Assembly: GCA_040383485.1 (NCBI GenBank)
Contig: JBEIDK010000036.1
Location: 1-23,380, forward strand
Length of the DNA: 23,380 nt
Reading direction: 5' to 3'
Source of the DNA: JBEIDK01 sp040383485
GTDB lineage: Bacteria > Bacteroidota > Bacteroidia > UBA4408
This document shows, piece after piece, positions 1 to 8,623 of this stretch. The notes below the pieces were generated by a model, which was not told the origin of the DNA, searched no databases, and worked only from the letters and a program-made list of their open reading frames with translations. How positions within the stretch are numbered: position 1 is the stretch's first letter; each line of letters starts with the position of its first letter. The position numbers were made by a program, and so were the translations under genes.

Positions 1-1
1 A

Positions 2-1849
2 ATGCTTTTTCCGCGTGAAAATTTAAATAGGTTTAGCTTAATTTTTCGAAAGTTTAAAGAATGGATCATAGCTGTTAAGCTAGAGAAGAATTACACCAAA
101 GATGAAATAATAGCCATGTACCTTAATAAGTTTGATTTTATTAATAATGCAGTTGGAATAAGAAGCGCATCGGCAGTATATTTTAATACCACAACCGATA
201 GTTTAAAATTTGAAGAAGCTGCAATGCTTGTAGGTATGGCCAAAAACCCATCATTATTTAATCCGGTGCGTCATCCAAAGCGAGCATTAGACCGTCGAAA
301 TACTGTATTGGAGCAAATGGAGAAATACAAATATATCTCTGAAAGACAATCTGATTCTTTACAAAAATTACCACTTAAAGTTCGCTTTAGTCCTGAAACT
401 AATAATGATGGCGTTGGTTCTTATTTTAGAGAGTACCTGCGTGACTATATGAAAAAATGGTGTAAAAATCATAAGAAGCCCGACGGCTCAAATTATAATC
501 TTTATAAAGATGGATTAAAGATTTATACAACAATAAATTATACGCAACAAAAATATGCTGAACAAGCAGTAGATGAATGGATAGGAGGAGAGCTTCAAGC
601 AAAATTCGATAATCATTGGAAAGGTAAAAAAAACGCTCCGTTCTATAACCTTTCAGACAAAGAAATAAATGATTTGATGCTCGTGAGTATGAAGCGCAGT
701 GAGCGTTACAGGGTTATGAAAGAGGATGGAAAAAGTGATGCTGAAATTCAAAAATCGTTTCTTAAAAAAGTTGAAATGACATGTTTTAGGTGGTCAGGTG
801 ATTTTGATACCATCATGACACCTTGGGATAGCATGAGGTATTATAAATATTTTTTACAAACTGGTTTCATGGCTATGGATCCTCATACAGGTTATGTAAC
901 TGCTTGGGTAGGTGGCATAAACCATAAGCATTTTCAATATGATCATGTAAAAACGGGTAAACGACAAGTAGGTTCTACCTTTAAACCAATTGTTTATACA
1001 CTTGCAATGCAAGAAGAAATGAGTCCTTGTTACCAAGTGCCGAATATACCAATAACCTTCGATTTGCCTGAAGGCGGAACATGGAGTCCGAGAAATAGCG
1101 ATGGCAAGTATGGTGGAATGGTAACGTTAAAAAGAGGACTTGCTTTATCTATTAATACTGTATCGGCTTATATTATGAAGCAATATGGACCTCAAGCAGT
1201 AGTTGATTTGTCTCGAAAGTTAGGAATAACAAGTGACATTGATGTTGTACCTTCTTTGTGTTTGGGAACTCCTGATGTTTCAGTATTTGAAATGGTTGGC
1301 GCATACTCTGCGTTTGCAAACGAAGGTGTTTGGATTGAACCAACTTATATTACTCGTATTGAAGATAAGAATGGAATTGTACTTGAAGAATTTCAGCCTC
1401 GAAGAGTAGAAGCAATTAGCCCTGAAACCGCCTATCTTACACTTAATTTAATGAAAGGAGTTATTGATTATGGCACAGGCGCCTATTTAAGAGGCGCAAA
1501 ATATAATTTAAGATGCCCAATAGCTGGTAAAACTGGAACCACACAAAATAATAGCGATGGCTGGTTTATGGGAGTTACACCCGATTTAGTTGCTGGTTGT
1601 TGGGTAGGATGTGAGGATAGAAGTGCACACTTTAGAAGTATTAGCCTAGGTGCTGGAGGCATAGTTGCTTTGCCAATTTGGGGCAAATTTATGAAACGCT
1701 GTATGGAAGATAAAAATCTAAATCTATCACAAACTGACTTTGAAAAACCCGAAGGTTTTAATAATAAAATTGAATTAGATTGCAGTAAGTATAAGGAAGA
1801 TAAAGAACAAGAAGAAAGTATTGAAATTGGAGAAGATGATTTGCAATAA
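2..1849 (+). CDS. Penicillin-binding protein 1A (bifunctional transglycosylase/transpeptidase), 5'-truncated
   Basis: Class A PBP that polymerises lipid II and cross-links peptidoglycan in the periplasm while anchored in the inner membrane. The window starts inside the gene. The first visible residues (LFPREN, then KEWIIAVKLEKNYTKDEI and MYLNKFDF) belong to the GT51 glycosyltransferase domain, so the membrane anchor and the catalytic Glu region lie upstream, and the Met at base 2 is internal. GT51 covers about residues 1-110 of the visible part and the transpeptidase about 290-590. Its motifs are complete: SxxK as STFK (325-328), SxN as SIN (383-385) and KTGT (510-513). The C-terminus is acidic (EDKEQEESIEIGEDD). 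The next gene begins 43 bases downstream. Family assignment is firm; the exact paralogue (PBP1A versus 1C) is inferred from the KEWIIAVKLE/MYLNKFDF style. Confidence 0.95.
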   Translation: MLFPRENLNRFSLIFRKFKEWIIAVKLEKNYTKDEIIAMYLNKFDFINNAVGIRSASAVYFNTTTDSLKFEEAAMLVGMAKNPSLFNPVRHPKRALDRRNTVLEQMEKYKYISERQSDSLQKLPLKVRFSPETNNDGVGSYFREYLRDYMKKWCKNHKKPDGSNYNLYKDGLKIYTTINYTQQKYAEQAVDEWIGGELQAKFDNHWKGKKNAPFYNLSDKEINDLMLVSMKRSERYRVMKEDGKSDAEIQKSFLKKVEMTCFRWSGDFDTIMTPWDSMRYYKYFLQTGFMAMDPHTGYVTAWVGGINHKHFQYDHVKTGKRQVGSTFKPIVYTLAMQEEMSPCYQVPNIPITFDLPEGGTWSPRNSDGKYGGMVTLKRGLALSINTVSAYIMKQYGPQAVVDLSRKLGITSDIDVVPSLCLGTPDVSVFEMVGAYSAFANEGVWIEPTYITRIEDKNGIVLEEFQPRRVEAISPETAYLTLNLMKGVIDYGTGAYLRGAKYNLRCPIAGKTGTTQNNSDGWFMGVTPDLVAGCWVGCEDRSAHFRSISLGAGGIVALPIWGKFMKRCMEDKNLNLSQTDFEKPEGFNNKIELDCSKYKEDKEQEESIEIGEDDLQ

Positions 1850-1892
1850 ATATCGTCTTTAATTTAAAACAAGTACTAAGTAAAATATTATT

Positions 1893-2747
1893 ATGCTCAA
1901 ATTAATTGAATGTCCTCGTGATGCAATGCAAGGCATTACTGAATTTATTGAAACGGAAAAGAAAGTTAGTTATATCAATACATTAATAGAAGCTGGCTTC
2001 CATACTATTGATGCAGGTAGTTTTGTTTCTCCAAAGGCAATTCCTCAAATGAAAGATTCTGCAAAGGTTTTTCAAAGTCTAAAAACTACAAATTCAAATA
2101 CCAAACTCTTAGCAATTGTTGCAAATATAAGAGGAGCCCAAGATGCTGTTGCTTTTGATGAGATTAATTACTTAGGTTTCCCATTTTCTATTTCTGAAAC
2201 TTTTCAGCAACGAAATGCAAACTCAAGTATTGATGAATCTTTGCAGAGGGTTGAGGAAATTCAGAACCTATGTTTCAAGACGAATAAGGAATTGGTTATT
2301 TACATATCAATGGCATTTGGCAATCCTTATAATGAGCCGTGGAATGCTGATTTAGCTATTTTTTGGTGTAAAAAATTAGCGCAACTCGACATTAAAATAA
2401 TGCCTTTAAGTGATACGATTGGTGTGTCAAATCCTGAAAACATTAGTTATCTTTTTTCGAATTTAATTCCAGAATTTACAAATGTTGAGTTTGGTGCTCA
2501 TTTGCATAGCACACCCGAAACTGCTTTAGAAAAAATAAATGCAGCTTATAAAAGTGGATGTCGTCGCTTTGATAGTGCTATACATGGATTTGGAGGTTGT
2601 CCCATGGCTAAAGATGATTTAACGGGCAATTTAGCAACAGAAACTTTAATTTCATATTTCGACGATAATAAAATTAAGACAAATTTAAATAGTTCGGTAC
2701 TTGAAAAGGCTTATAAAATGGCTTGGGATATATTCCCTAAACATTAA
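1893..2747 (+). CDS. mvaB: Hydroxymethylglutaryl-CoA lyase
   Basis: Cleaves HMG-CoA to acetyl-CoA and acetoacetate, the last step of leucine catabolism, in the cytosol. It is a 284-residue HMGL-like TIM barrel, slightly shorter than the roughly 300 residues usual in the family. The N-terminal strand carries R9-D10 (ECPRD), matching the catalytic Arg and metal-binding Asp. HxH at 203-205 matches the metal-ligand histidines, followed by STPETA where many relatives have DTYGQA. The signature loop GGCPMAKDDLTGN has the active-site Cys at 236 and the metal-binding Asn at 246. The gene ends nine bases before the guanine deaminase start, so the two are probably cotranscribed, although no pathway link is obvious. 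Related barrels such as homocitrate synthase lack the GGCP loop, which makes HMG-CoA lyase the best call. Confidence 0.92.
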   Translation: MLKLIECPRDAMQGITEFIETEKKVSYINTLIEAGFHTIDAGSFVSPKAIPQMKDSAKVFQSLKTTNSNTKLLAIVANIRGAQDAVAFDEINYLGFPFSISETFQQRNANSSIDESLQRVEEIQNLCFKTNKELVIYISMAFGNPYNEPWNADLAIFWCKKLAQLDIKIMPLSDTIGVSNPENISYLFSNLIPEFTNVEFGAHLHSTPETALEKINAAYKSGCRRFDSAIHGFGGCPMAKDDLTGNLATETLISYFDDNKIKTNLNSSVLEKAYKMAWDIFPKH

Positions 2748-2756
2748 AATAAAGAT

Positions 2757-3227
2757 ATGAATCACGAAAAATTTATGCGCCGCGCAATTGAATTGTCTAT
2801 CGAAAATGTTACACAACGTGGTGGTGGTCCATTTGGCTGTGTAGTAGTAAAGGATGATAAAATAATTGCAGAAGGTTATAATAAAGTAACTGCAAATAAT
2901 GACCCTACAGCACATGCTGAAGTTACAGCAATTAGAAATGCTTGTGAGAAATTAAATACCTTTCAATTAGATGATTGCATAATTTATACTAGTTGCGAAC
3001 CATGCCCTATGTGTTTAGGAGCAATATATTGGGCAAGGCCTAAAGCAGTTTATTATGCCAATACCAAAAAGGATGCTGCAGAAATTAATTTTGATGATGA
3101 TTTTATTTATAATGAAATTGACGCTGGAATAAACAATAGAAAGTTGCCTTTTATTCAACTTTTAAATAGTGAGGCATTAGAAGCATTCAATGCTTGGAAT
3201 TCGAAACTTGACAAAACAGAATACTAA
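2757..3227 (+). CDS. guaD: Guanine deaminase (cytidine deaminase fold)
   Basis: Zinc hydrolase of the CDA superfamily that converts guanine to xanthine in purine salvage or catabolism. At 156 residues it has the length I recall for Bacillus subtilis GuaD and resembles it from end to end. The zinc site is complete: HAE at 53-55 (His ligand and proton-shuttle Glu) and CEPCPMC with ligands C83 and C86. The stretch NDPTAHAEVTAIR and the C-terminal AFNAWNSK-x-DKTEY resemble the domain-swapped tail of GuaD and differ from tRNA adenosine deaminase TadA, which is the main alternative. The start is the only ATG nearby and follows mvaB by nine bases. The gap to pheT downstream holds a candidate promoter, so the two-gene unit likely ends here. 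Confidence 0.88.
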   Translation: MNHEKFMRRAIELSIENVTQRGGGPFGCVVVKDDKIIAEGYNKVTANNDPTAHAEVTAIRNACEKLNTFQLDDCIIYTSCEPCPMCLGAIYWARPKAVYYANTKKDAAEINFDDDFIYNEIDAGINNRKLPFIQLLNSEALEAFNAWNSKLDKTEY

Positions 3228-3241
3228 TAAACTCTTTAGTT

Positions 3242-3281
3242 TTAATCTTTTAGTATATTCGCATTCCCAAAAAAAGATTAA
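3242..3281. repeat. 10-bp perfect inverted repeat in the pheT leader
   Basis: TTAATCTTTT at 3242-3251 is mirrored by AAAAGATTAA at 3272-3281, with a 20-base loop. The right arm ends six bases before the pheT ATG. The loop contains TATATTCG (3254-3261), one mismatch from the Bacteroidota -7 consensus TAnnTTTG. The repeat could be an operator around the promoter or a leader hairpin. Because it is A/T-only apart from one C/G pair, chance cannot be excluded. Confidence 0.4.
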
Positions 3282-3287
3282 GATTAA

Positions 3288-5735
3288 ATGAAAATTTCAT
3301 ACAACTGGATTAAAGAACTTTTACCAATAAATTTGCCTGCTTCGGAGGTTTCTATTCTCCTAACCGACTGTGGTTTAGAAGTAGAAAGTTATGAAACTAT
3401 TGAGACTATTAAAGGCGGTTTAAATGGTTTAGTAATAGGCCAAATACTTACTATAGAAAAGCATCCTGATGCTGATAAGTTAAATTTAACAACCGTAAAT
3501 ATTGGAGCAGAAAGCCCACTTCATATTGTTTGTGGCGCTTCGAATATTGCCATAAATCAAAAGGTATTGGTTGCAACAATTGGCGCTAAATTATTTCCAG
3601 TAAAAGGTGAGCCATTCGAGATAAAAAAATCTAAAATACGTGGTGCAATATCAGATGGTATGATTTGCGCTGAAGATGAAATTGGTTTAGGAAATAGCCA
3701 CGAAGGCATTATGGTGCTTAATGAGGATGCTGTTGTTGGTATGCCCGCATCAAATTATTTTAATGTAGAAAATGATATTGTTTTTGAAATTGGCCTAACA
3801 CCAAATAGAATTGATGCCGCATCACATATTGGAGTAGCAATTGATTTAGCTGCCGTTATCAATGCAAAAAACCTAAATAATAATAGTAAAGTATTAAAAC
3901 CTGATATCGCAATAGATTCACTGCCAACAAATCATTCAAATCCTATTACTGTTGATGTGCAAGACACAGCAGCATGTATAAGGTATTCTGGAATTAAAAT
4001 CGATAGTGTTACAGTACAAGATAGTCCTGAATGGCTTAAAAATAGACTTTTGGCCATTGGACTTAGGCCAATAAATAATATTGTTGATATTACAAACTAT
4101 GTGATGCATGAATGTGCTCAACCGTTGCATGCATTTGATTCATCAATGATAGTGGGAAATACGATTATCGTAAGAAATGCAGAAGAGAATGAAAAAATAG
4201 TAACATTAGATGATATTGAACGCAACTTAATTACTGATGATTTATTGATTGCAAACAAAGAACACGCAATGTGTATTGCAGGCGTTTTTGGTGGTAAAAA
4301 CAGCGGAGTTGTAACAGAAACAAAGTCGATTTTTATTGAAAGCGCATGCTTTAATGCTACAAAAGTTAGAAAGACATCTAAACGACTAAATTTAAAAACA
4401 GACTCTTCATTCAGATTTGAAAGAGGTACCGATGCAAACAATACAATATATGCTTTAAAGCGTGCTGCAAAATTAGTTTGTGAAATTGCAGGCGGAGTTA
4501 TTGCATCGGAAATAATTGACATTTATCCTAAAACAGTTGAACGTAAAATTGTAGCTTTTTCTTTTGATAATTGCGATAGACTAATAGGCAAAGAAATTGA
4601 GCATTCTGTTGTAAAAAATATTCTAATTAGCTTAGAAATTGAAATTCTTGAAAAAGGAACTGATGCCTTAAAAATTGCAATTCCAACTTCTAAGGTTGAT
4701 GTAACTAGGGAGGTTGATGTAATTGAAGAAGTATTAAGAATTTATGGCTATAACAATGTAGAGCTGCCTAATAAATTAAATAGCTCAATTTCTCATGCTT
4801 CAAAACCTGATAAAGAGCACTGGCAAAAAACATTTTCAGAACTTTTAAGTTCAAACGGCTTTGCCGAGATTATGAGTTTGAGTTTAGCAAAACAAGAGTA
4901 TTATTTAAACTCTTCTTTATTTAAAGAAACCAATTCGGTTAAAATCTTAAATCCTCTTAGCAATGAACTAAATAATTTGCGTCAAACACTCTTATTTAGT
5001 GGATTAGAAGCCATAGAGTATAACCAGAATAGAAAACGTTCTAATTTGAAATTATACGAATTCGGAAAAATATATTCATACGATGCTACTAAGGAAGGAT
5101 TAAAAAAATACAATGAAAAGTTCATGCTTTCACTATTCCTTAAAGGTTTAAAATATTCTGAAACCTATACAGAAAAATCGGCAGAGCTAACAATCTTTTC
5201 AATAAAGTCATTTGTAGAAATATTGCTTAAAAAGTCTGGACTTAAATTTCAAACTGCTGAGAATACAAATCCTGAATTAGGATTAGGAATAAGTTATCTT
5301 GTAAACAATAAAGTTGTAGCAAACATTTTAGGCGTACACAAAAATATATTGAAGAATTTTGATATTAAGCAAAGTGTTTTTTATGCAGAAATTGATTGGA
5401 TACAAATTATGAATTACGGCAATAAGAACAAAGTTGAATTTTCTGAATTACCAAAATTCCCAGAGGTGAAAAGAGATTTGGCCTTGCTTGTGAACAATAA
5501 TACTAAATATTCCGACCTTGAAGTTGTGGCCTATAAAACCGAAAAAAGAATTCTTAAAAATGTCAATTTGTTTGATGTTTATGAAGGTAAGAATTTGGAA
5601 GAAGGTAAAAAATCATATGGCTTAAGTTTTACTTTAAGGGATGATAACGGAACATTAAATGACAAACAAATTGAAACTACTATGAAGAAGATTCAAGAGG
5701 TGTTTGAAAAAGATTTTGGAGCAGTTCTTAGATAG
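3288..5735 (+). CDS. pheT: Phenylalanine-tRNA ligase beta subunit
   Basis: Beta subunit of the alpha2-beta2 PheRS that charges tRNA-Phe in the cytosol. The length (815 aa) is normal for the bacterial subunit. Visible domains in order: N-terminal PheRS-beta core start (MKISYNWIKELLPI), an EMAP-like tRNA-binding OB domain (about 40-150, including HPDADKLNLTTVNIG and GMICAEDEIGLG), the B3/B4 editing region (about 215-395, containing RPINNIVDITNYVMHE and HAFD), the B5 domain (about 410-480), the catalytic-like core (NPLSNELNNLRQTLL) and a C-terminal ferredoxin-like anticodon-binding domain (about 718-815, beginning near LPKFPEVKRDLAL). pheS is not adjacent. The gene stands alone between guaD and nuoA, preceded by an inverted repeat and a weak -7 match. 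Confidence 0.97.
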   Translation: MKISYNWIKELLPINLPASEVSILLTDCGLEVESYETIETIKGGLNGLVIGQILTIEKHPDADKLNLTTVNIGAESPLHIVCGASNIAINQKVLVATIGAKLFPVKGEPFEIKKSKIRGAISDGMICAEDEIGLGNSHEGIMVLNEDAVVGMPASNYFNVENDIVFEIGLTPNRIDAASHIGVAIDLAAVINAKNLNNNSKVLKPDIAIDSLPTNHSNPITVDVQDTAACIRYSGIKIDSVTVQDSPEWLKNRLLAIGLRPINNIVDITNYVMHECAQPLHAFDSSMIVGNTIIVRNAEENEKIVTLDDIERNLITDDLLIANKEHAMCIAGVFGGKNSGVVTETKSIFIESACFNATKVRKTSKRLNLKTDSSFRFERGTDANNTIYALKRAAKLVCEIAGGVIASEIIDIYPKTVERKIVAFSFDNCDRLIGKEIEHSVVKNILISLEIEILEKGTDALKIAIPTSKVDVTREVDVIEEVLRIYGYNNVELPNKLNSSISHASKPDKEHWQKTFSELLSSNGFAEIMSLSLAKQEYYLNSSLFKETNSVKILNPLSNELNNLRQTLLFSGLEAIEYNQNRKRSNLKLYEFGKIYSYDATKEGLKKYNEKFMLSLFLKGLKYSETYTEKSAELTIFSIKSFVEILLKKSGLKFQTAENTNPELGLGISYLVNNKVVANILGVHKNILKNFDIKQSVFYAEIDWIQIMNYGNKNKVEFSELPKFPEVKRDLALLVNNNTKYSDLEVVAYKTEKRILKNVNLFDVYEGKNLEEGKKSYGLSFTLRDDNGTLNDKQIETTMKKIQEVFEKDFGAVLR

Positions 5736-5769
5736 TGGTAAATACTTTTTTATTTCAGAATAATTATTT

Positions 5770-5777
5770 CATTTTTG
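5770..5777 (+). promoter_or_regulatory. Candidate -7 element of the nuo operon
   Basis: CATTTTTG, followed by CA, matches the Bacteroidota -7 consensus TAnnTTTG in all but the first position and lies 25 bases before the nuoA ATG. The expected -33 TTG is not clear; only a T-run occurs at about 5746-5750. Confidence 0.3.
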
Positions 5778-5802
5778 CATAGCTAAATTTTTAATAAATA
5801 AT

Positions 5803-6174
5803 ATGGGTTCTCAAAATACTTTAATTGATTATTTACCAATTTTTTTGATGATGATTGTTGCTGTTGGTTTTGTTGTATTTGCTATGACAGCGTCACATTG
5901 GATGGGTCCTAAACGAAAATCTCAAATCAAGCTAGAGTCATTTGAGTGCGGTATTGAGTCGCAAGGAAATGCAAGAGTTCAGTTCTCAATCAAATATTTT
6001 TTAGTAGCTATTCTATTTGTACTTTTTGATGTTGAGGTAATTTTTATGTATCCATGGGCTGTAAACTTTAAGGAGCTTGGTATGTTAGGATTATTAGAAA
6101 TGGTTTCATTTATGGGCTTTTTATTGGTTGGTTTTTTCTATATCATTAAAAAAGGCGCTCTAAAGTGGGAATAA
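5803..6174 (+). CDS. nuoA: NADH-quinone oxidoreductase subunit A
   Basis: Small membrane subunit of complex I (ND3 homologue), near the quinone channel at the junction of the hydrophilic and membrane arms. The 123 residues show three hydrophobic helices (about 7-33, 64-86 and 93-118). The loop after helix 1 has the conserved FECG motif with Cys49, and helix 2 has the buried acidic pair D76/E78 (LFDVEVIF), both family hallmarks. It is the first gene of a four-gene run, with 36 bases before nuoB. The start is supported by the helix 1 position and an A/T-rich leader without a Shine-Dalgarno sequence. Confidence 0.95.
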   Translation: MGSQNTLIDYLPIFLMMIVAVGFVVFAMTASHWMGPKRKSQIKLESFECGIESQGNARVQFSIKYFLVAILFVLFDVEVIFMYPWAVNFKELGMLGLLEMVSFMGFLLVGFFYIIKKGALKWE

Positions 6175-6210
6175 TAAAGACAATTACTATCTTATATAAA
6201 ATAAATAAAT

Positions 6211-6750
6211 ATGAGTAATTTTAATATGGCTAATGCGCCTGATGGCATTGAAGGTGCAGGATTTTTCGCAACAAAATTAGATGACGTTGTTGGGTTGGCT
6301 CGTAAAAATTCTATATGGCCTTTGCCTTTTGCCACTTCTTGTTGTGGTATTGAATTTATGGCAACAATGGGTGCTCATTACGATTTGGCGCGATTTGGTT
6401 CTGAGCGTTTAAGTTTTTCTCCCCGTCAGGCTGATTTGCTAATGGTTATGGGTACGATAGCTAAAAAGATGGCTCCTGTAGTTCGTCAAGTATACGAACA
6501 AATGGCTGAACCAAAATGGGTATTAAGCATGGGTGCATGTGCTAGTAGCGGAGGTATTTTTGATACCTATAGCGTATTGCAAGGTATTGATAGAATTATT
6601 CCTGTTGATGTTTATGTTCCTGGCTGTCCACCAAGGCCTGAACAAGTTATTGATGGTGTTTTGAAAATTCAAGAATTGGTTCAGAACGAAAGTAGAAGAA
6701 GAAGAGAAACCCCAGAATACAAGCAACTTTTGGCAGATTATAAATTTTAA
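6211..6750 (+). CDS. nuoB: NADH-quinone oxidoreductase subunit B
   Basis: Peripheral-arm subunit of complex I that carries cluster N2, the last iron-sulfur centre before quinone. The 179 residues contain all four cluster ligands in the expected pattern: adjacent C44-C45 (SCCGIEF), C110 (MGACASSGG) and C139 (VPGCPPRPE). The region GSERLSFSPRQADLLMVMGT is typical of the family. The C-terminal tail is basic (ESRRRRE). It lies between nuoA (36-base gap) and nuoC (40-base gap) in one apparent transcription unit. Confidence 0.97.
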   Translation: MSNFNMANAPDGIEGAGFFATKLDDVVGLARKNSIWPLPFATSCCGIEFMATMGAHYDLARFGSERLSFSPRQADLLMVMGTIAKKMAPVVRQVYEQMAEPKWVLSMGACASSGGIFDTYSVLQGIDRIIPVDVYVPGCPPRPEQVIDGVLKIQELVQNESRRRRETPEYKQLLADYKF

Positions 6751-6790
6751 TGTCAACATTACTTACTAAGTTTTTTTTAAAACATTAAAA

Positions 6791-7279
6791 ATGAACGAAA
6801 AAATAGTTACTGCTTTAACAACAAAATTTGGTGCAGATATATTAAATGTTCAGCAATTGGATTTGTTGACAATAACCATAAACAAGACTCAGATTGTTGA
6901 ACTTGCAAAGTTTTTATATGACAGTGAAGAGTTTAAATTCAGATTTCTTACTGATTTAACAGGCATTCATTATCCTGATAATAAAGAACAATTTGGTGTT
7001 ATATACCACTTGCATAGCCTAGAAAACAATGTTCGCATTAGAGTAAAGTTATTCATGAATTTAGAAAATCTGCATGTTCATTCTTTAACAGGAGTATTTC
7101 CTGCTGCAAATTGGATGGAGCGTGAGACTTTTGATTTTTATGGAATTCATTTTAATGGGCACCCTAATTTAAAAAGAATTTTGAATGTTGATGATATGCT
7201 CATTTATCCACTTCGAAAGGAGTTCCCTCTTGAGGATCAAACCAGAAGAGATAAGAACGATGCACAGTTTGGAAGGTAA
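6791..7279 (+). CDS. nuoC: NADH-quinone oxidoreductase subunit C
   Basis: 30-kDa-type subunit of the complex I peripheral arm, which packs against NuoB and NuoD. At 162 residues it is a separate protein, unlike the fused NuoCD of enterobacteria. The family signature is at about 108-131 (ANWMERETFDFYGIHFNGHP), followed by KRIL and YPLRKEFPL. It is preceded by AACATTAAAA with no Shine-Dalgarno sequence. The spacing to nuoD is 42 bases. Confidence 0.95.
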   Translation: MNEKIVTALTTKFGADILNVQQLDLLTITINKTQIVELAKFLYDSEEFKFRFLTDLTGIHYPDNKEQFGVIYHLHSLENNVRIRVKLFMNLENLHVHSLTGVFPAANWMERETFDFYGIHFNGHPNLKRILNVDDMLIYPLRKEFPLEDQTRRDKNDAQFGR

Positions 7280-7321
7280 TTTAAATAGGATTTATAGAAT
7301 CAGTCTTACAAAGAAATTAAA

Positions 7322-8536
7322 ATGACATCACTCGTAAAAAATAATACCGACATTATTCCAGCAGAAAGCACAAAGGAATACACAACGCTTAATTTAGGAC
7401 CAACTCATCCTGCAACACATGGCATTTTCCAAAATGTAATGAAGATGGATGGAGAAATAATAGTTGAGTCTGAACCTACTATTGGTTACATTCATCGTGC
7501 ATTCGAAAAATTAGCTGAGCGCAGGCCGTATAATCAAATAACTACCATTACTGACAGATTAAATTATTGTTCTTCACCAATAAATAATACTGGCTGGTGC
7601 ATGACTGTGGAAAAATTGATTGGAGCTACGATGCCAAAGCGCGTAGATTACTTGCGTGTTGTTTTAATGGAACTGTCAAGAATAGCAGACCATATTGTTT
7701 GTAATGCAGTTATTGGTGTTGATACTGGCGCATTAACTGGATTTGTTTATATGTTTCAACAAAGAGAACACATTTACGAAATTTTTGAAGCTATTTGTGG
7801 AGCACGTTTAACAACTAATATTGGCCGTATTGGAGGTTTTGAAAAAGAATGGCCGGCAACAGCATGGGCAAAAATTGATAAGTTCATTAATGATTTTCCT
7901 AAGGCGCTTGATGAGTTTGAAAACCTTTTAAAGCGCAACAGAATTTTTATGGATAGGACTGTAAATTGTGGACCAATTACTGCAGAAAAAGCACTTTCAT
8001 ATAGCTTTACTGGACCCAACCTACGTGCTGCAGGTGTTGATTACGATGTGCGTGTTCATACACCATATTCATCTTATCAAGATTTTGAATTTGATATTCC
8101 TGTAGGTACTCAGGGTGATACCTACGACAGATTTATGGTAAGACAAGGAGAAATGAGGCAAAGTATTAGTATTATTAAACAAGCCATACAAAAAATGCCT
8201 TCTGGTTCGTTTCATGCTGATTTACCTGATTTTTATTTACCAGAAAAGCAGGAAGTATATAATAACATGGAAGCTTTGATTTACCATTTTAAAATAGTAA
8301 TGGGCGAAACAAACATTCCGGCGGGAGAAGTTTATCATTCCGTTGAAGGTGGTAATGGCGAATTAGGATTTTATTTAGTTAGTGATGGAGGCAGAACGCC
8401 TTACCGTCTGCATTTCCGCCGTCCGTGTTTTATCTATTATCAAGCCTATCCTGAAATGATTAAAGGTTCAATGCTTTCGGATGCAATTTTGACAATGAGT
8501 AGCATGAATGTTATTGCTGGTGAGTTAGATGCTTAA
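7322..8536 (+). CDS. nuoD: NADH-quinone oxidoreductase subunit D
   Basis: 49-kDa subunit of complex I, homologous to the NiFe-hydrogenase large subunit, which forms the quinone pocket with NuoB. The 404 residues are full length. LGPTHPATHG at 25-34 carries the conserved His pair (H29, H33), and TDRLNY places the quinone-site Tyr at 82. The C-terminal region GGRTPYRLHFRRPCF and the ending VIAGELDA match the family. It is the last nuo gene here: the next gene, 88 bases on, is an unrelated lipoprotein, so nuoE-N must lie elsewhere in the genome. Confidence 0.96.
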   Translation: MTSLVKNNTDIIPAESTKEYTTLNLGPTHPATHGIFQNVMKMDGEIIVESEPTIGYIHRAFEKLAERRPYNQITTITDRLNYCSSPINNTGWCMTVEKLIGATMPKRVDYLRVVLMELSRIADHIVCNAVIGVDTGALTGFVYMFQQREHIYEIFEAICGARLTTNIGRIGGFEKEWPATAWAKIDKFINDFPKALDEFENLLKRNRIFMDRTVNCGPITAEKALSYSFTGPNLRAAGVDYDVRVHTPYSSYQDFEFDIPVGTQGDTYDRFMVRQGEMRQSISIIKQAIQKMPSGSFHADLPDFYLPEKQEVYNNMEALIYHFKIVMGETNIPAGEVYHSVEGGNGELGFYLVSDGGRTPYRLHFRRPCFIYYQAYPEMIKGSMLSDAILTMSSMNVIAGELDA

Positions 8537-8623
8537 TAGAGAAATTATAATCTTAAATAAATAAAATAACTATTATTGTAAGAAAGTGAAATACTTTACA
8601 AATAGAAAAAATATATTTCTACA

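Noticed and set aside
2..4. ATG at base 2 as the start of the penicillin-binding protein
   Set aside because: The sequence from here on is mid-GT51 domain; the membrane anchor and catalytic Glu are missing, so this Met is internal and the gene begins outside the window.
4118..4522. 134-codon open frame on the - strand inside pheT
   Set aside because: It lies fully antisense to a well-conserved gene, resembles no family I know, and has no promoter or operon context.
8537..8623. Promoter before the lipoprotein hydrolase gene
   Set aside because: TATATTTC resembles the -7 element but lacks the final G and has no TTG at the right spacing, so I did not list it.
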